Below are positions 10,836 to 22,868 of a stretch of 64,000 nucleotides of DNA, piece after piece. The position numbers were made by a program, and so were the translations under genes. This DNA is from Ceratotherium simum simum (Eukaryota > Chordata > Mammalia > Perissodactyla > Rhinocerotidae): contig NW_004454216.1 of the NCBI RefSeq assembly GCF_000283155.1, forward strand, positions 3,278,491 through 3,342,490, given 5' to 3'. A model generated the notes under the pieces. It was not told where the DNA came from. It saw only the letters and a list, made by a program, of their open reading frames with translations, and made no database searches. Position 1 is the stretch's first letter, and every line of letters starts with the position of its first letter.

Positions 10836-12045
10836 TAGTTGAGTTTTCATTAACTTATTTATTTTTGTTTTGTTTTCTATTTTACAATATCACCTCTCTG
10901 GCATCATTACTTTTAAACACAGATATAACTACAGAGTATGAAATGTGGCTAGTTCAGTTAATCTGGCATCATAATATTTATAAGCTCTATGAAACTTTCC
11001 TACCCTCTCTCACATTTCTCCTAGTGCAGAATTTTCCACAGTATGCTCTATAGTGTGTGTGTGGTTGGGGTCAGGGGGAGGCAAGGGACTGAAAACGCAT
11101 CAAATAGTACCAAAGTAAAAACTAGAATTTTTTTCATTAGCTGTATCTCTCCAAGTTTACCTGCTAGATATAGTTCCCAGTGAAACTAAAAGATTGAACT
11201 GAACTACATTGACTGATTGGTAAATTTTAAAATATGTCAAAAATCTATATGAATGGGAATTCTCATTGTCCTAGTCACCTTAAGGGAAGTGTGTAATTAT
11301 AGATAACGAGGAAGGTCTACACTACCAAAGTGCTGATGTACATAGAAAGAAAAGGTTGAATTAAGGATAACAACAAAAATTATGACAAGAATTTCCCATC
11401 CTTCTAAGAAAATCACAAATCATTAATCCAGGCAAGATTTTTGGCTGCCATGTTAACACTGAGGTCCAATTCCTCGGGATAAACCTCCATAAAAGCTTTA
11501 TGTTTTAATGATTTTCTGGGGCTTTTTCTAAGAATTTCATCAAACAATGAGTAGAAAGGATTCTGTCTTTCACAGCTTCACACGTTAACACCAGAGAAGG
11601 ACAAATAGATTCTTCTTATTTCTATGTTAAATTCTAGCACAAAGAGGACTCATTTATCCGACATATATAAATGAGAACCTGTCACTTGCCATGTCCTGTT
11701 CTGGTAAGTTAGGGGTACGATGTTAAACAAAACAGGTATAGTGACTCCATTCATGAAGTTTACATACAGTCTAGTGTAGTGTTTTTAAAACTGTGTGTTG
11801 GGGCCTAACAATGGACTGTGAAATTAATTTGATGAATTTTGACCTTCTTTTTAAAAAAATGCAATTGACTATATAAGAGCATCTTAGATGCTCTTATGGT
11901 AACTATTGTTTTGCAAATCTTTTATTTCAGTTTGAGTATGAATATATATTGTGTACTGTATTTCTTTTTGTGAGTTACAGGAAAAACATAAAAGCTATTT
12001 TTTTTTTTAACCTGGTGAAATTTACAGCTTAAAAAGTTAGTTAAA
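10836..12045. other. mostly unassigned sequence; one L2/MIR-like patch
   Basis: No gene recognised. Around 11690-11775 a patch (GTACGATGTTAAACAAAACAGG, then TTCATGAAGTTTACATACAGTCTAG) resembles an ancient L2/MIR-type repeat, at low confidence. The AT-rich frame at 10805-11053 has no domain. A short near-perfect palindrome at 11873-11897 is listed separately. Confidence 0.4.
11873..11897. repeat. 25-bp palindrome, 12-bp perfect arms
   Basis: Left arm ATAAGAGCATCT (11873-11884) and right arm AGATGCTCTTAT (11886-11897) are exact reverse complements around a single T. There is no T-tract and no gene next to it, so a regulatory role is not implied. It can form a hairpin or cruciform. Confidence 0.9.
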
Positions 12046-12049
12046 ATTG

Positions 12050-12285
12050 CTGGCACTTATGTGGTACTTTCAATGAGATAGACACAGTTCTATGTGTGTT
12101 ATATGAAAAATACCACCTAATTCTCACCACAATTCTATGAGGTAGGTACTATTATTATTTTAACTTTAAAGCTGAGGAAACTGAGAGAGGTTTAAGTCCC
12201 AAGGGCCCAGCTAGAGAGTGGGAGAAATGGGATCTGAGGTCAGGCAATCCTACATCAAAGACCATCCTCTTAATTACTTAATTGC
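12050..12285 (-). repeat. MIR SINE
   Basis: The antisense MIR order is clear: GCTGGCACTTATGTGGTAC, AATTCTCACCACAATTCTATGAGG, GTACTATTATTATTTTAAC, GCTGAGGAAACTGAGAGAGG, CAGCTAGAGAGTGGGAGAAATGGGAT. Nearly the whole element is present. Confidence 0.8.
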
Positions 12286-12835
12286 ATGCACTTGCTTATG
12301 TAATGAAGCACTTGGATGCAGTATTAAGAGGCAAGACCTGCCTCAAAAGAAGTCTATTTTGCATTGCAGGCTGAAGAGACAAGATGATCTGACCTATTTT
12401 ATATTTGTATATGTGTATGTTGGGGGTGTTGGGTGATGAGAATAGATGTGGGCTTGTATGCAGGCTGATAGTGGAGCGAAATAGGAATATCTCATCTTTA
12501 ACCTAAGCCATGAGCACCCCTGGAATACAGAAAAGATGGGGCATGTATATAAAGCTTATGGGAGCTCTTGGGAGTCAAGAGTGAAGACTCCTATACGGGG
12601 ATGAGTTAATAGAGACACAAGAGTCTGGTCCAGTTACAATGCCCTGTCATTAGAAAGGAGTAGTTGTAAGTGAAGTTTAGTATCTTTTTATTCAGGTTGA
12701 CCCTCCTACCTAGGGCTTTGGTCCAAAGGTGCTTCTAATCATTGTATTGCTAGTTGCTAACCATGTAATTTCAGTCAACATACCTATTCACTGTGCTTAG
12801 TGTTGACTTGTTACTTTTGTCATTTAGCTCCAGCT
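12286..12835. other. unassigned sequence, no gene seen
   Basis: No repeat or gene recognised. Confidence 0.4.
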
Positions 12836-12888
12836 CATCATCAGCGTCATCATCGTTATCATCATCATCATCATCATCATCATCATTA
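12836..12888. repeat. (ATC)n microsatellite
   Basis: An imperfect CATCATCAGCGTCATCATCG start is followed by about nine uninterrupted TCA triplets. It is likely polymorphic in length. Confidence 0.9.
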
Positions 12889-12969
12889 GATCCGAGTCTG
12901 AAGGAGAGAGTCTTACAAATAAAGGTGGTGAAATAACTTTATTAAAAATTCTGTGAGATGTTGGAAACA

Positions 12970-13090
12970 CGTATTCTCAAACTTTGATTTACATAAGGAT
13001 CATCAGGGAAACATGAGAAAATGCAGAATCTTGACCGTATCCTCAGAAACTTGGAGTCAGTCAGTATGGAGTGGAACACAGGAACATAGT
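12970..13090 (+). mobile_element. MER5-like hAT MITE fragment
   Basis: ATTCTCAAACTTTGATTTAC, AAGGATCATCAGGGAAACATG, GCAGAATCTTGACCGTATCC, ACTTGGAGTCAGTCAGTATGG follow the MER5 order (a non-autonomous hAT-Charlie element). Ends and flanking 8-bp duplication are not clear. Confidence 0.6.
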
Positions 13091-14096
13091 CCATTTGAGA
13101 ATGATTCAGTGTATGATATGGCATAATGGAAAATAACACAGAGGTGGGGAAAAGACATTCTAGCAGGAGACCCCGCTCAGCATTGCAACATGGAGGCTGG
13201 GATCACTGCTATCACAGTGTGGCAGCTTTGTCACAGGGGACCTGCTTCAGCAAGGTGTGCTTGTGGCTCAGTGTCGCTCCAGAATGTTGGCGAGAGTGAA
13301 CATGAGCACATGTAGGATACTCTAGGTGATGCCCAACACTGGGGGAGACTCGCAGAGCAGCTGACATTCACAATAGCAACCTGGAAATACAGTATTTGTA
13401 CTTATCAAGACCTTATTTATTATTTGCTTTGGTTTAATCTGCAGAATAACATGGCTTGGAAAATATGGGTCACATATACCTATGATTTGTAAGCAAGATA
13501 TATTTTATGATTACAGGGAGAAAAAGTTAAAAATCACAGAACAGTTAAAGAGAGGGAAATGCAAATTTAAGGGCAAATCTTATAACAATGCCATCATTTT
13601 AGGTTCTTTTCGTAAATTTCTCGAACTATGTTTGTGGTGATTGTTAAGTTCTTAAAACTGGATCAATAATTCCCACGTCAGACAGGCTATCTCCTATCTA
13701 TGATTAGAATGGCCACAACTACCTCAGAATATCCTCAGCTATCCATTGAGGTTTCGACACAGCAAAGCATTCTGAATAAAATCTCAGGTAGAATTTATGT
13801 GGTCTTATAGGTTAGTGGTGGGAGAGGAGGGGAGGGGTTGAGGGAAGGAAGTGGGAAAATAGCAGAGAACATAAAGGGTGAATGCTTAGAACAAAAAGTG
13901 GTGGCAGACAATGGAAATATAGAAATATAAAATATTTTTTATCATCTACTTGCCTCCTTCCTTTGTAGCAATAATATATTTGAAAATGTGTATCTTTTAT
14001 CTCTCAAATGATGGCTTTGATTAGAGGAGGTCATTGTTGTCATTCCTGAGATTAGGCAGGTAGGGGACTGGGTTGCTTTTTCCTCCTGAGTCCAAG
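13091..14096. other. unassigned sequence, no gene seen
   Basis: No repeat family or gene recognised. A G-run cluster at 13820-13844 fits a G-quadruplex pattern and is listed separately. Confidence 0.4.
13820..13844 (+). other. G-quadruplex motif
   Basis: Four G runs (GGG 13820-13822, GGGG 13829-13832, GGGG 13834-13837, GGG 13842-13844) are separated by loops of 6, 1 and 4 bases, which satisfies the usual G3+N1-7 rule. No promoter is evident nearby. Confidence 0.7.
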
Positions 14097-14298
14097 ATAT
14101 CTCAGTTTCAGCACTGTTGATATTTTGGGCCAAATACTTTGTTGTCAGGGCTGCACTATAAGATGTTTGGTAGTATCCTTGGCCACTACCAATTACATGT
14201 AATTAGCAACTTTCCCCCAGTTGTGACTGCCAAAAATGTCTCCAGAAGTTGCCAAATTGTCCTCTGGGGACAGAATTGCCTCTAGTGAAGAACCACTG
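14097..14298 (-). mobile_element. MER20-like hAT MITE
   Basis: The sequence runs from TCAGTTTCAGCACTGTTGATATTTTGGGCC through AGATGTTTGGTAGTATCC, CCCCCAGTTGTGACTGCC, AAAAATGTCTCCAGAAGTTGCC and ends in GAAGAACCACTG. This is the antisense of a MER20 element at nearly full length (about 200 of about 219 bp). MER20 is a non-autonomous hAT-Charlie transposon. Confidence 0.85.
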
Positions 14299-15055
14299 CT
14301 TTATAGGGTCACCGGTGATCTAGCTGCCCCTCTCCTTTCCATTGTATGACTCTAAGCCGATTGCCTCCCATGAAGCCTACCACTGCTCTCTTGCAAGTAT
14401 TTCGATGACGTTTCACAGCTGAGGTTTAGGGATCTCAGCTCTGATACTTTACATTATCAGTTTATCTTTGGCCACTGGCAAAGTTCCAAAGCAATTCTAA
14501 AATAACTTGTTTCGATGTGTGTTGCCTTTAGATCTGGGTCTTATTGATTATCCTCCCAAGGCCCAACGTTTCCTGATAGTTTCTCATTTCTTATGCATGC
14601 ATTTAACTGATTTGGGAACAACTTTAGGGTTCATGAAATTTGAAGTCTAATCAAGTTAGCCAGGTCTGGAAGCTGCTTCTCCTGTGGAAATGGCTCTGTT
14701 CTTACCAACAGCTCTCCAGGTCATGGCCCTCTTGTTTTTCCTAAAGTGTACCTTTGTTCCACTAGCCCTCTGCTTTTAGAAAGCTTGTTTTAATGTTGTT
14801 AAATCTGAATCAGATACACGATTGCCTTTCTTCCTCTTACAGATTGTAAAGGCTTGCATTAACTGAAGAATTTCATGATTATTTCTAGGAGTTACTTTGA
14901 CTTTCCTGATTTGGCTATTGCTAAATTAGTGAAGCTTCAAGGGGAGACAATAATTGATTTACATGTGGGTTTCATCTATAGCCTGCTTATAAATGTAATC
15001 TGTAGCTCACCTAGATAGGAACACATCTGGCTAAGGCAGTTCTGGGGACGAGATG
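14299..15055. other. unassigned sequence, no gene seen
   Basis: No repeat or gene recognised. Confidence 0.4.
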
Positions 15056-15059
15056 AACT

Positions 15060-15545
15060 ACTCGTGAGGTTTGCCTACAACAAAGATTCTGTCCCTGATC
15101 AAATTCTCAACAGGCTCCATCCTTGGGCCTTGCCCTTAAGAGCCCAGTTGTAACAAGAATCTTGCTAAATCAATTTAATGAGAATCCCTCACCCTCATAA
15201 TCTGAGCAAATTTCCTCATCCCACTTCATCCTCTAGGTGATATCTGGTCACCCCGACCTGCCTTCAGCAAGAATCCTGTTAGACCAGTTTAACAAGAATT
15301 CCCGGACCCCTGATGTTTCCTCTTAGTAATTTTCCATCCACTGCCCACCCTTCCCTGACCCCAACTTGCTTCTTGGCTGTAAATCCCCACTGGTTCTTGT
15401 GTTCAGAATTGAGCCCAGTTCTACATTGCAGTCTTGTTTCCCCTATTGCAATAGTTTCTGAATAAGATCTGTTTTTACTGCTTTAATGACTATCTAACTC
15501 TGGTTTTCTCTAATACCTGTTCAAGCACCAAAAACATGTTGCAAT
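15060..15545 (+). mobile_element. possible ERV1-type LTR
   Basis: The block has the look of a gammaretroviral-type LTR in sense orientation. A C-rich stretch (CACCCTTCCCTGACCCCAACTTGC) and GCTGTAAATCCCCACTGG precede GTTTCTGAATAAGATCTGTTTTTACTGC, which resembles a degenerate polyadenylation and U5 region. An imperfect repeat is visible inside (ACAAGAATCTTGCTAAATCAATTTAATGAGAATCCC near 15152 and AGCAAGAATCCTGTTAGACCAGTTTAACAAGAATTCCC near 15267). Termini and target duplication were not found, and the family is unassigned. Confidence 0.4.
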
Positions 15546-18500
15546 TGCCAGCTAGGGTCCTATATTTGCCTCTAACAATGCCTTGAGGAGTTCTTTCACT
15601 CAAGACTTGATAAAGAATGCAAAAGAGTTGATGGAGAAGAATGAGTTACCACAATCTGAGCTAAATCTATGAAAATATGCCATGCTCACTAATGTTCATG
15701 GATGCAAGAGGAGAGAAAAGTCCACCAAAACATTCTACATGATTCAGAGACCAAGTAGCTTCAAGAGTAGAAACTACTCTGGGGTGAGGGAAGAAAGTTG
15801 AGGCTGGCAAACACTGACTGTGTGAAGCTAACGAGCCTTCACAAATAGAGAGAGGAAGGACATTTTGAGGAGTAGTAAAGGGTTGCCCGGGTTATTCTCA
15901 GTCTAATCAGTCTTCCCTGAAACATGTGCCAGGTGATATTAAAATTGAGAGACATATTGCACTAATCTCTGTGAGATACTAGGACTCTTTTGTGCCTTAT
16001 AAAGAAATTAGAATGAGAAATTGGTTGAAGCAGGCTCTGACACTTATACATCTGGAGGCAAGTTCTTTAAGAAAAGAATACAAGAATAGTTACACGACCT
16101 TGAAAGAGATGGTGCAAATGAGGAGACTAAAACTCAAGCTTCATTGCCTTCATGATAAATAAGACTCAGGATTGAAGGGCGCTTGCTTTTCCCTCCTCCC
16201 CCAAGGATGGCTGTTGAAGGATCAACAGGGGTATAAGGCAAGGAGTGGAAAGTCTCAATAGCCTAGTGATTAGTGCCAGGAGCAGAAGATGGGGCATGCT
16301 GAGTGAAGGACAGAGTGACCAAGGAACGCCTCACTGTCTCCTCCAGAGGTCTGGGGCTCTCCAGCTGTCACTGGGGTGGTAGAGGAGAAAGATTCCATGT
16401 GGGATCCAGGAAGGCTGCATTTGTGGGTAAGGTACTCTAGTAACCTTCTGGGAATTTCCAGAGTCAAGAGGAACAAAATGGGGCTTACCATACAATAATT
16501 TAGTTGGTGAGGCTGAGCCAGAGTAACCCCATTTTGTTCCTTGTCTTAAGACCGTTTTGTAGGTAGGGTGGCCCAAGAAAACATGGGTTACATGAATAGG
16601 GCTGAACCTTCATCCAAAAACAAGGGAAGATTTAAACTCTTTACTATGAAGTTAGACTAGGAAAATTTTATGCCAAACACACAGATGCCAACTTATACTC
16701 CATCAGCTCCATATTAACTGAAATTCTCTATTCCTTTGGTAAAACACACTGAATGGTGCCTATGGCAAGCTTGATGTTTACAGCTAGTATGTCCTGTCCG
16801 GTACACTCAAGCACACTTGCTTCTACCAGTCAATCTGTATGCCAATCAAGGGTCAGCTGAGTTTATTCCTGAACTTGTTAATTGTTTTACTTTTATTATA
16901 TTTTAGTAATTTAATTAAATAATACATAAACCAATGATGTGTGAAAAGAAAGAGACTGTTGATTCTACACAAGCTAAGCTAAATGCTTAGGTAGGACTTG
17001 ATAAAGGAGAGTCACTAAAAATGCAGAGACATAGGGAGGGTGAGACAAAAGATAGAAATGTAAAACTCGAGAAGGATTTTTGCATTCAGGTTGCTTTACA
17101 AGCATGCTTAATTAAGTTCTTGTTTCATTTTAAAGGCACTGAAATGGGAAAAAATAGGCAATGCCTTTAGCTGTGGTTTATGAAAGAACTGTGACCCAGA
17201 ATGTAATCAGCTCTGGCCTTATGTAAAAAAATTACATTTTATGTTTTTGAAATGAAAATAAAGGGTATAAGATACATATGCATCATTATTTTAATGCCTG
17301 CAGCTTTAAATGACTTTTTCAAATAACTGACCAATAACAGCTCCAATTGCAAAACAATATAAAGTGAAATTCTGGCATTACTTCTCAATTCCTCCTCATT
17401 AGAACTTGATGAAATTAGTTAGATGTTAGTGTTACCAAGGGAATCCTTCCTGGTTGGGACCTTCTGAATCTCCTCTCTTACCCTCATGCTTGGCCCTCTT
17501 CTTCTGCCCAATTAATATTCTATATGGAAATGGCCATTTCCCTGTATCAAGGGCTTTAATAAAAATTGTTTCAGAATCTCTGTTACTGCCTGAGTTTGCA
17601 TATGAAATAGCAATGTTCTTGTTAACTGATTTCTAATGATTTTTTTGCTTTCTGTTAAGATGCTCTGCAAATGCCTGCTGCAGTCACTCGTTACCCAGGA
17701 ATAGCTTCTGTCTATGTTTACTGGCCCCTCGAGCTGCTTCTCTCTGGGTACTTCTGCCTGCTGGCTATTTGTGGTGGCCCAATGTCTTTCTCTTCTATCT
17801 CTACTTTAACAGGGAGAGGCAAGATTTAAACTCTTTAAATTTTTGAGGGAAGAGTTATGCTCAGATTAAGTTTGATTTTCAAAATGGACTCTTCATTGGG
17901 TAATATGATACATGAGTAACATAAAGTAAAAAACAGTAATTTTGAAAAAGCTATTTTGTATCCTGAAAAATTGGAAATTCAGGAAATTTGTGTCTTCTCT
18001 TTGGAATTGATGTATGATATGGGGATCCAAGAAGAGATACTAACGTAGCCATATTTGAGAACCATATGGAAGGACCTTCAGAAATATTTAAGGATTGCTA
18101 GAAAGAAACTGTAGGAAAGTGCAAAACAAAGAGGAAGCTGCTTCAGACAAACTAGGCAGAAAAACCTATGAAGAAATTAGAGAAGAAAGGGTGACTGACG
18201 TAGGCAGAGATCTGCTTTGGGCCACCAGGCAGCATGTTTATTTATTGATCTGAAGGCACAGCCATGACAAACTGATTAAAGGAGAATTTCACACGTGCCA
18301 ACTTGAGAGTTTTATGTACAGGACAAAAAGAAAGGCCAATTGATTGGAGTCACCACTATTAGGGTAGAATCTATGAATGCCGTTTGATTTGGTGTGGAGG
18401 ATATTATGGGGAAATTTTTTATCTGGAATTGAGCTCAGACAAAAACACTTTTGATCCTTAGTCATCAATGAAACTGAGATGTGACTCTTTAGGACTCAAA

Positions 18501-18546
18501 CAATGCTGAGATGTTCTGAGATGAATGGCTAAGTCACACTAAATAT
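15546..18546. other. unassigned sequence, no gene seen
   Basis: About 3 kb without a recognised gene. Minus-strand open frames at 16270-16491 and 16331-16576 overlap each other in different frames and show no domain. A patch near 16500-16640 could be an LTR relic (CCCCATTTTGTTCCTTGTCTTAAGACC), but I could not place it. Confidence 0.4.
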
Positions 18547-18563
18547 AGAAATAGGCAGAGCAG

Positions 18564-18829
18564 GGGGCCGGCCTGGTGGAGCAAGCGGTTAGGTGCACAC
18601 GCTCCGCTGCGGCGGCCTGGGGTTCGCCAGTTCGGATCCTGGGCATGCACCGACACACTGCTTGTCGGGCCATGCTGTGCAGCGTCCTATATAAAGTAGA
18701 GGAAGATGGGCACGGATGTTAGCTCAGGGCCAATCTTCCTCAGCAAAAAAAAAAAAAAATAAATAAATAAAGAGGAGGATTGGCATCAGATGTTAGCTCA
18801 GGGCTGGTCTTCCTCACCAAAAAAAACAA
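18564..18829 (+). mobile_element. ERE SINE with target-site duplication
   Basis: The copy starts GGGGCCGGCC, has A box GAGCAAGCGGTTAGG and B box AGTTCGGATCC, then TATAAAGTAGAGGAAGATGGG, and two tail modules separated by an A-rich linker (AAATAAATAAATAAA). It belongs to the structural type without the AACTAGAAGG block. The flanking 17-bp repeats AGAAATAGGCAGAGCAG (18547-18563) and AGAAATAGGAAGAGAAG (18830-18846) differ at two positions, so the insertion is not very recent. Confidence 0.95.
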
Positions 18830-18915
18830 AGAAATAGGAAGAGAAGACTGATCTGAGGATTACGGATGTGGGAACGAAATAACCTAGGAATAACCAGAAT
18901 CAGAATAAAAAGCCT

Positions 18916-19114
18916 GGGCCGGCTCTGTGGCTTAGCGGTTAAGTGCGCGCGCTCTGATGCTGGCGGCCCGGGTTCGGATCCCGGGAGCGTCCCGAGGCAC
19001 CACTTCTCCGTCCAACGTGAGGCCGAGTCCCACGTACAGCAACTAGAAGGATGTGAACCTATGACATACAACTATCTACTGGGGCTTTGGGGGGAAAAAA
19101 CTGAATAAATAAAA

Positions 19115-19155
<41 letters not shown>
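18916..19155 (+). mobile_element. ERE SINE, young-looking copy with long poly-A
   Basis: The tRNA-like head has A box TGGCTTAGCGGTTAAG and B box GGTTCGGATCCCGGG, followed by the AACTAGAAGGATGTG and CATACAACTATCTACTGGGG block. It then ends directly in GAATAAATAAAATCTTT and 37 A residues (19120-19156), with no copy of the ATGTTAGCTCAGGGC tail module. The 14-bp duplication AGAATAAAAAGCCT (18902-18915 and 19156-19169) is perfect. The long pure A tail and perfect duplication suggest a comparatively recent insertion. Confidence 0.96.
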
Positions 19156-19158
<3 letters not shown>

Positions 19159-19173
19159 ATAAAAAGCCTTAGG

Positions 19174-19200
19174 ACCACCACCACCATCATCATCATCATG
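19174..19200. repeat. (CCA)n/(TCA)n microsatellite
   Basis: ACCACCACCACC passes into ATCATCATCATCATG immediately beside an ERE poly-A tail and target duplication. Confidence 0.85.
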
Positions 19201-20845
19201 CTTTCTTTAAGTGCCTGCAATTCTATCATTTTCTGGAGAAGACTGGTTCCTCGTTAAGCACTGTCTTTCTCCTGCACTGTTCTAGAAAACCATTTTTCTT
19301 GATAAGAGATAGACTAATTATATGTTTTTTTAGCCCTAATGACAAAGGCTGTCCATCTCTGATGATGTTACTGAAACAGGCACTGTAGATTCAAATTTAC
19401 CACAAACGCCAGAAGACAAAGAATCTGCATTTTCCCTTTTCCTGTCCCAAAGACAACAAATCTTCTGAAATGTGTTAAGATGTAGGTTCTGAATGCAAAG
19501 GCCCTGATCTGATGACCAGCTTTCTGAGCTTAACATTATTCATTAATCAGAGACCCAGTTTGTAGAACACGAATTGTCTCATATTCAAGGATTTGAGTTC
19601 TTGGCTATTACTGCCACAAAGCAAAGAAATTTAGGTAGAGGTAAAAGTGTGCTAGCCACCTAATCTTAGTCATTGTCAGGAATGTTTTATGAGTTATTTC
19701 TGACAATTTATTTCTTTTGATTTCAAGTCAGCTACTAAGAAAAACTGACCTTTTATATCTTTATATTATATTCCTATTGCTAAGGGACACGTAGAGTCTT
19801 TACATGTCTAGTTTCAACTTGACGATCTACTGATCTTCACAGTCTCTGCTCCCATTATCAGACATAATAGTTTTATGAGATCTGAATTCTAGGACTGGCC
19901 ATTGTACTAACAAAATTTCACCTCCAAGACATCCAGATTTGCAGGATTATTTCTTTATAGGCCCACTCTTAGAGGCCCATAAAGAATGAAAGAGGAAAGA
20001 AGAAAATACCTAGTCTAATTGATCCATCTGGGAGTATTCCCTAATAGAATTAAAAACAACTTAGATGGAAATTCTAGGTGGAACTTCCGTTGCATCTTAA
20101 CACGGGGTCAAGGATATCTATCATTCATTAATGAACTAACTTCATTTTTCTTGTCATCATCCTCTTATGAGAGCAGAGATTGACCCTCTCTATTTTATTA
20201 TGAACTTCAGTATAATTCTTCTTTTGCCTGTTTTGTCCAAATTTAGAGTAGTGAGATGAAAGGCCTAATGATATAGAGTTGAAGTCAAGACATCTTTATT
20301 CTATAAGCAGCCTTACTTTTTAAGTTTTGTTTTCCAGAGACAATCATTCTTGAGCCACACCACCCATCCCTCTTCCCATGCACCAGGACTATTCATTAAA
20401 CAATGTCATCCAAAAATCATGATCTAAGTTTTGATATGATTGCTATTGAGCAACAGAGAGTCTTAGAATATAATGAATATATATGTAGAGAGAATATAAT
20501 GTTTGTTTGATTTTGGTTGCTATTGAGATATGTTATTGTAGATACTAATCAACAGTGAAGTTCAACCGTCAGTTTGAAACAGACAATAGATGAAGTACCT
20601 TGATCTGCTACTTGATATGATACCTTGAGATGGCTTTGCTGTTTATCCATGCTTTATCCCTATGAGAATAACTAGAATCTGCATAGCTATTTGGAGGAAA
20701 TTATTACTATGGGATAATTCTACTAGTCCCTCATGTGCCTCTTGGGAGGTAAGTTTGAGAAAGTATAAATGTGAGTTTTTACCAGGGTTTTGTGGACTTC
20801 TTCCACTCCTGTAACATATAGAACATTCTAATTACTGATATAATT
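19201..20845. other. unassigned sequence, no gene seen
   Basis: No repeat family, exon or RNA gene recognised in this 1.6-kb stretch. Confidence 0.4.
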
Positions 20846-20849
20846 TTCT

Positions 20850-21918
20850 TAATATAGTTTTTTTAAGACTTTTTTTTGGAGCAGTTTTAGATTTACAACA
20901 AAATTGAAAGGAAGGTACAGAGATTTCCCATATACCCCCTGCTCCCACACATGCACAGCCTCTTCCATTATTAACATTACTCACCAGAGTGGACATTTTT
21001 TACCAAGGATGAACCTACATTGACATATCATAATCACCTAAAGTCCATAGTTTACCTTAGGGTTCATTCTTGATGTTGTACACTCTATGGGTTTGGACAA
21101 ATGTATAATGCTACATATCCATCATTATAATATTGTACAGGGTGTTTTCACTGCCTTAAAAATCCTCTGTGCTCTGCCTATTCATCTCTGTCTCCCTCCC
21201 TACCCCTGGCAACACTGATCTTGTTACTGTCTCCATAGTTTTGACTTTTCCAGAATGTCATATAGTTGGAAACATGCAGTATATAGTCTTTTCACATTAA
21301 CTTATTTCACTTAGTAATATGCATTTAAGGTTCCTCCATGTCTTATGATAATTTGATAGATCATTTCCTTTTAGTGTTAAATAATATTCCTAGATGTGTC
21401 TAGATGTACTACAGTTTATTTACGCATTCACTTACTGAAAAACATCTTGGTTGCTTCCAAATTTTTGCAATTATGAGTAAAGCTGCTGTAAATATCAGAG
21501 TGCAGGTTTTTGTGTGGACATAACTCCTTTGGGTAAATACTAGAAATCTGATCTCTAAATCTTACAGTAAGAGCATGTTTAGTTTTGTAAGAAATCTCCA
21601 AATTGTCTTCCAAAGTGGCTGTAACATTTTGCATTCCCACCAGCAGTATATGAGAGTTCCTGTTGCTCCACATCCTCGCTAGCATTTAGTGTTGTCAGTG
21701 TTCCAGATTTTGGCCATTCTAATAAGCGTGTAGTGGTATTTCATTATTGTTTTTGTTTGCATTCATCTGATGACATATGATGTGGAGCATCTTTTCATAT
21801 GCTTATTTGCCATCTGTATATCTTCTTTGGTGAGGTGTCTGTCTATCAAAGTCTTTGGCCCATTTTTTAATTGTGTTGTTTGTTTTCTTACTATTGAGTT
21901 TTAAGAGTTCTTTGTATA
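20850..21918 (-). mobile_element. L1 LINE 3' part (L1MA/MB-like), split by Tigger1
   Basis: The plus strand carries the antisense of an L1 3' UTR followed by distal ORF2. Landmarks are GAGCAGTTTTAGATTTACAAC, AGATTTCCCATATACCCCCT, GACAAATGTATAATGCTACA, TTTTCCAGAATGTCATATAGTTGG, GTGTGGACATAACTCC, CCCACCAGCAGTATATGAGAG, CACATCCTCGCTAGCA and CTTTGGTGAGGTGTCTGTC. The element is inactive: the minus-strand frame is open only in fragments, such as the 85-codon one at 21428-21685. The L1 is cut at a TA by the Tigger element to its right, so the L1 is the older of the two. Confidence 0.9.
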
Positions 21919-22868
21919 CAGGCATACTTAGGAGATATTGTGAGTTTGGTTCCAGACAACTGCAAGAAAGTGAATATTGCAATAAAGTGAGACACGAATT
22001 TTTTGGTTTCCCAGTGCAAAAAAAAATTATGTTTATACTATACTGTAGCCTATTAAGTGTGAAATAGCATTATGTCTAAAAAAACAATGTACATACCTTA
22101 ATTAAAAAATATTTTATTGCTAAAAAATGCTAACCATCGTCTGAGGCTTCAGCAAGTCATAATCATTTTGCTGGTGGAGGGTCTTGTCTTGATGTTGATG
22201 GCTGCTGTCTGATCAGGGTGGTGGTTGCTGAAGGTTGGGGTGGCTCTGGCAATTTCTTAAAATAAGACAACAATGAAGTTTGCCGCATTGATTGACTCTT
22301 CCTTTCATGAACAATTTCTCTGTAGCATGTGGTGCTGTTTGATAGCATTTTACCCACAGTAGAACTTCTTTAAAAATTGGGGTCAATCCTCTCAAACCCT
22401 ACCGCTGCTTTATCAACTAAGTTAATGTAATATTCTAAATCCTTTATTGTCATTTCAACCATCTTCAGATCGTCTTTGCCAGGAGTACATTCCATTTCAA
22501 GATATCACTTTCTTTGCTCATCCAAGAAGCAACTCCTCATCTGTTAAAGTTTTATCATGAGACTGCAGCAATTCAGTCACATCTTCAGGCTCCACTTGTA
22601 ATTCTATTTCTCTTGCTATATCCACCACATCTGCAGTTAATTCCTCCACTGAGGTCTTGAACCCCTCAAAATCATCCATGAGGGTTGAAATCAGCTTCTT
22701 CCAAGCTCCTGTTAATGTTGATATTTTGAGCTTTTCCCATGAATCACAAACATTCTTAATGGTATTTAGAATGGTGAATCCTTTTCAGAAGGTTTTCAAT
22801 TTACTTTGCCCAGATCCATCAGAGGAATCACTATCTATGGCAGCTATAGCCTTATGAAACGTATTTCT

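Noticed and set aside
12836..12888. (ATC)n run considered as coding for a His/Asp/Ile tract
   Set aside because: No long open frame or flanking coding signal accompanies it; it is a plain microsatellite.
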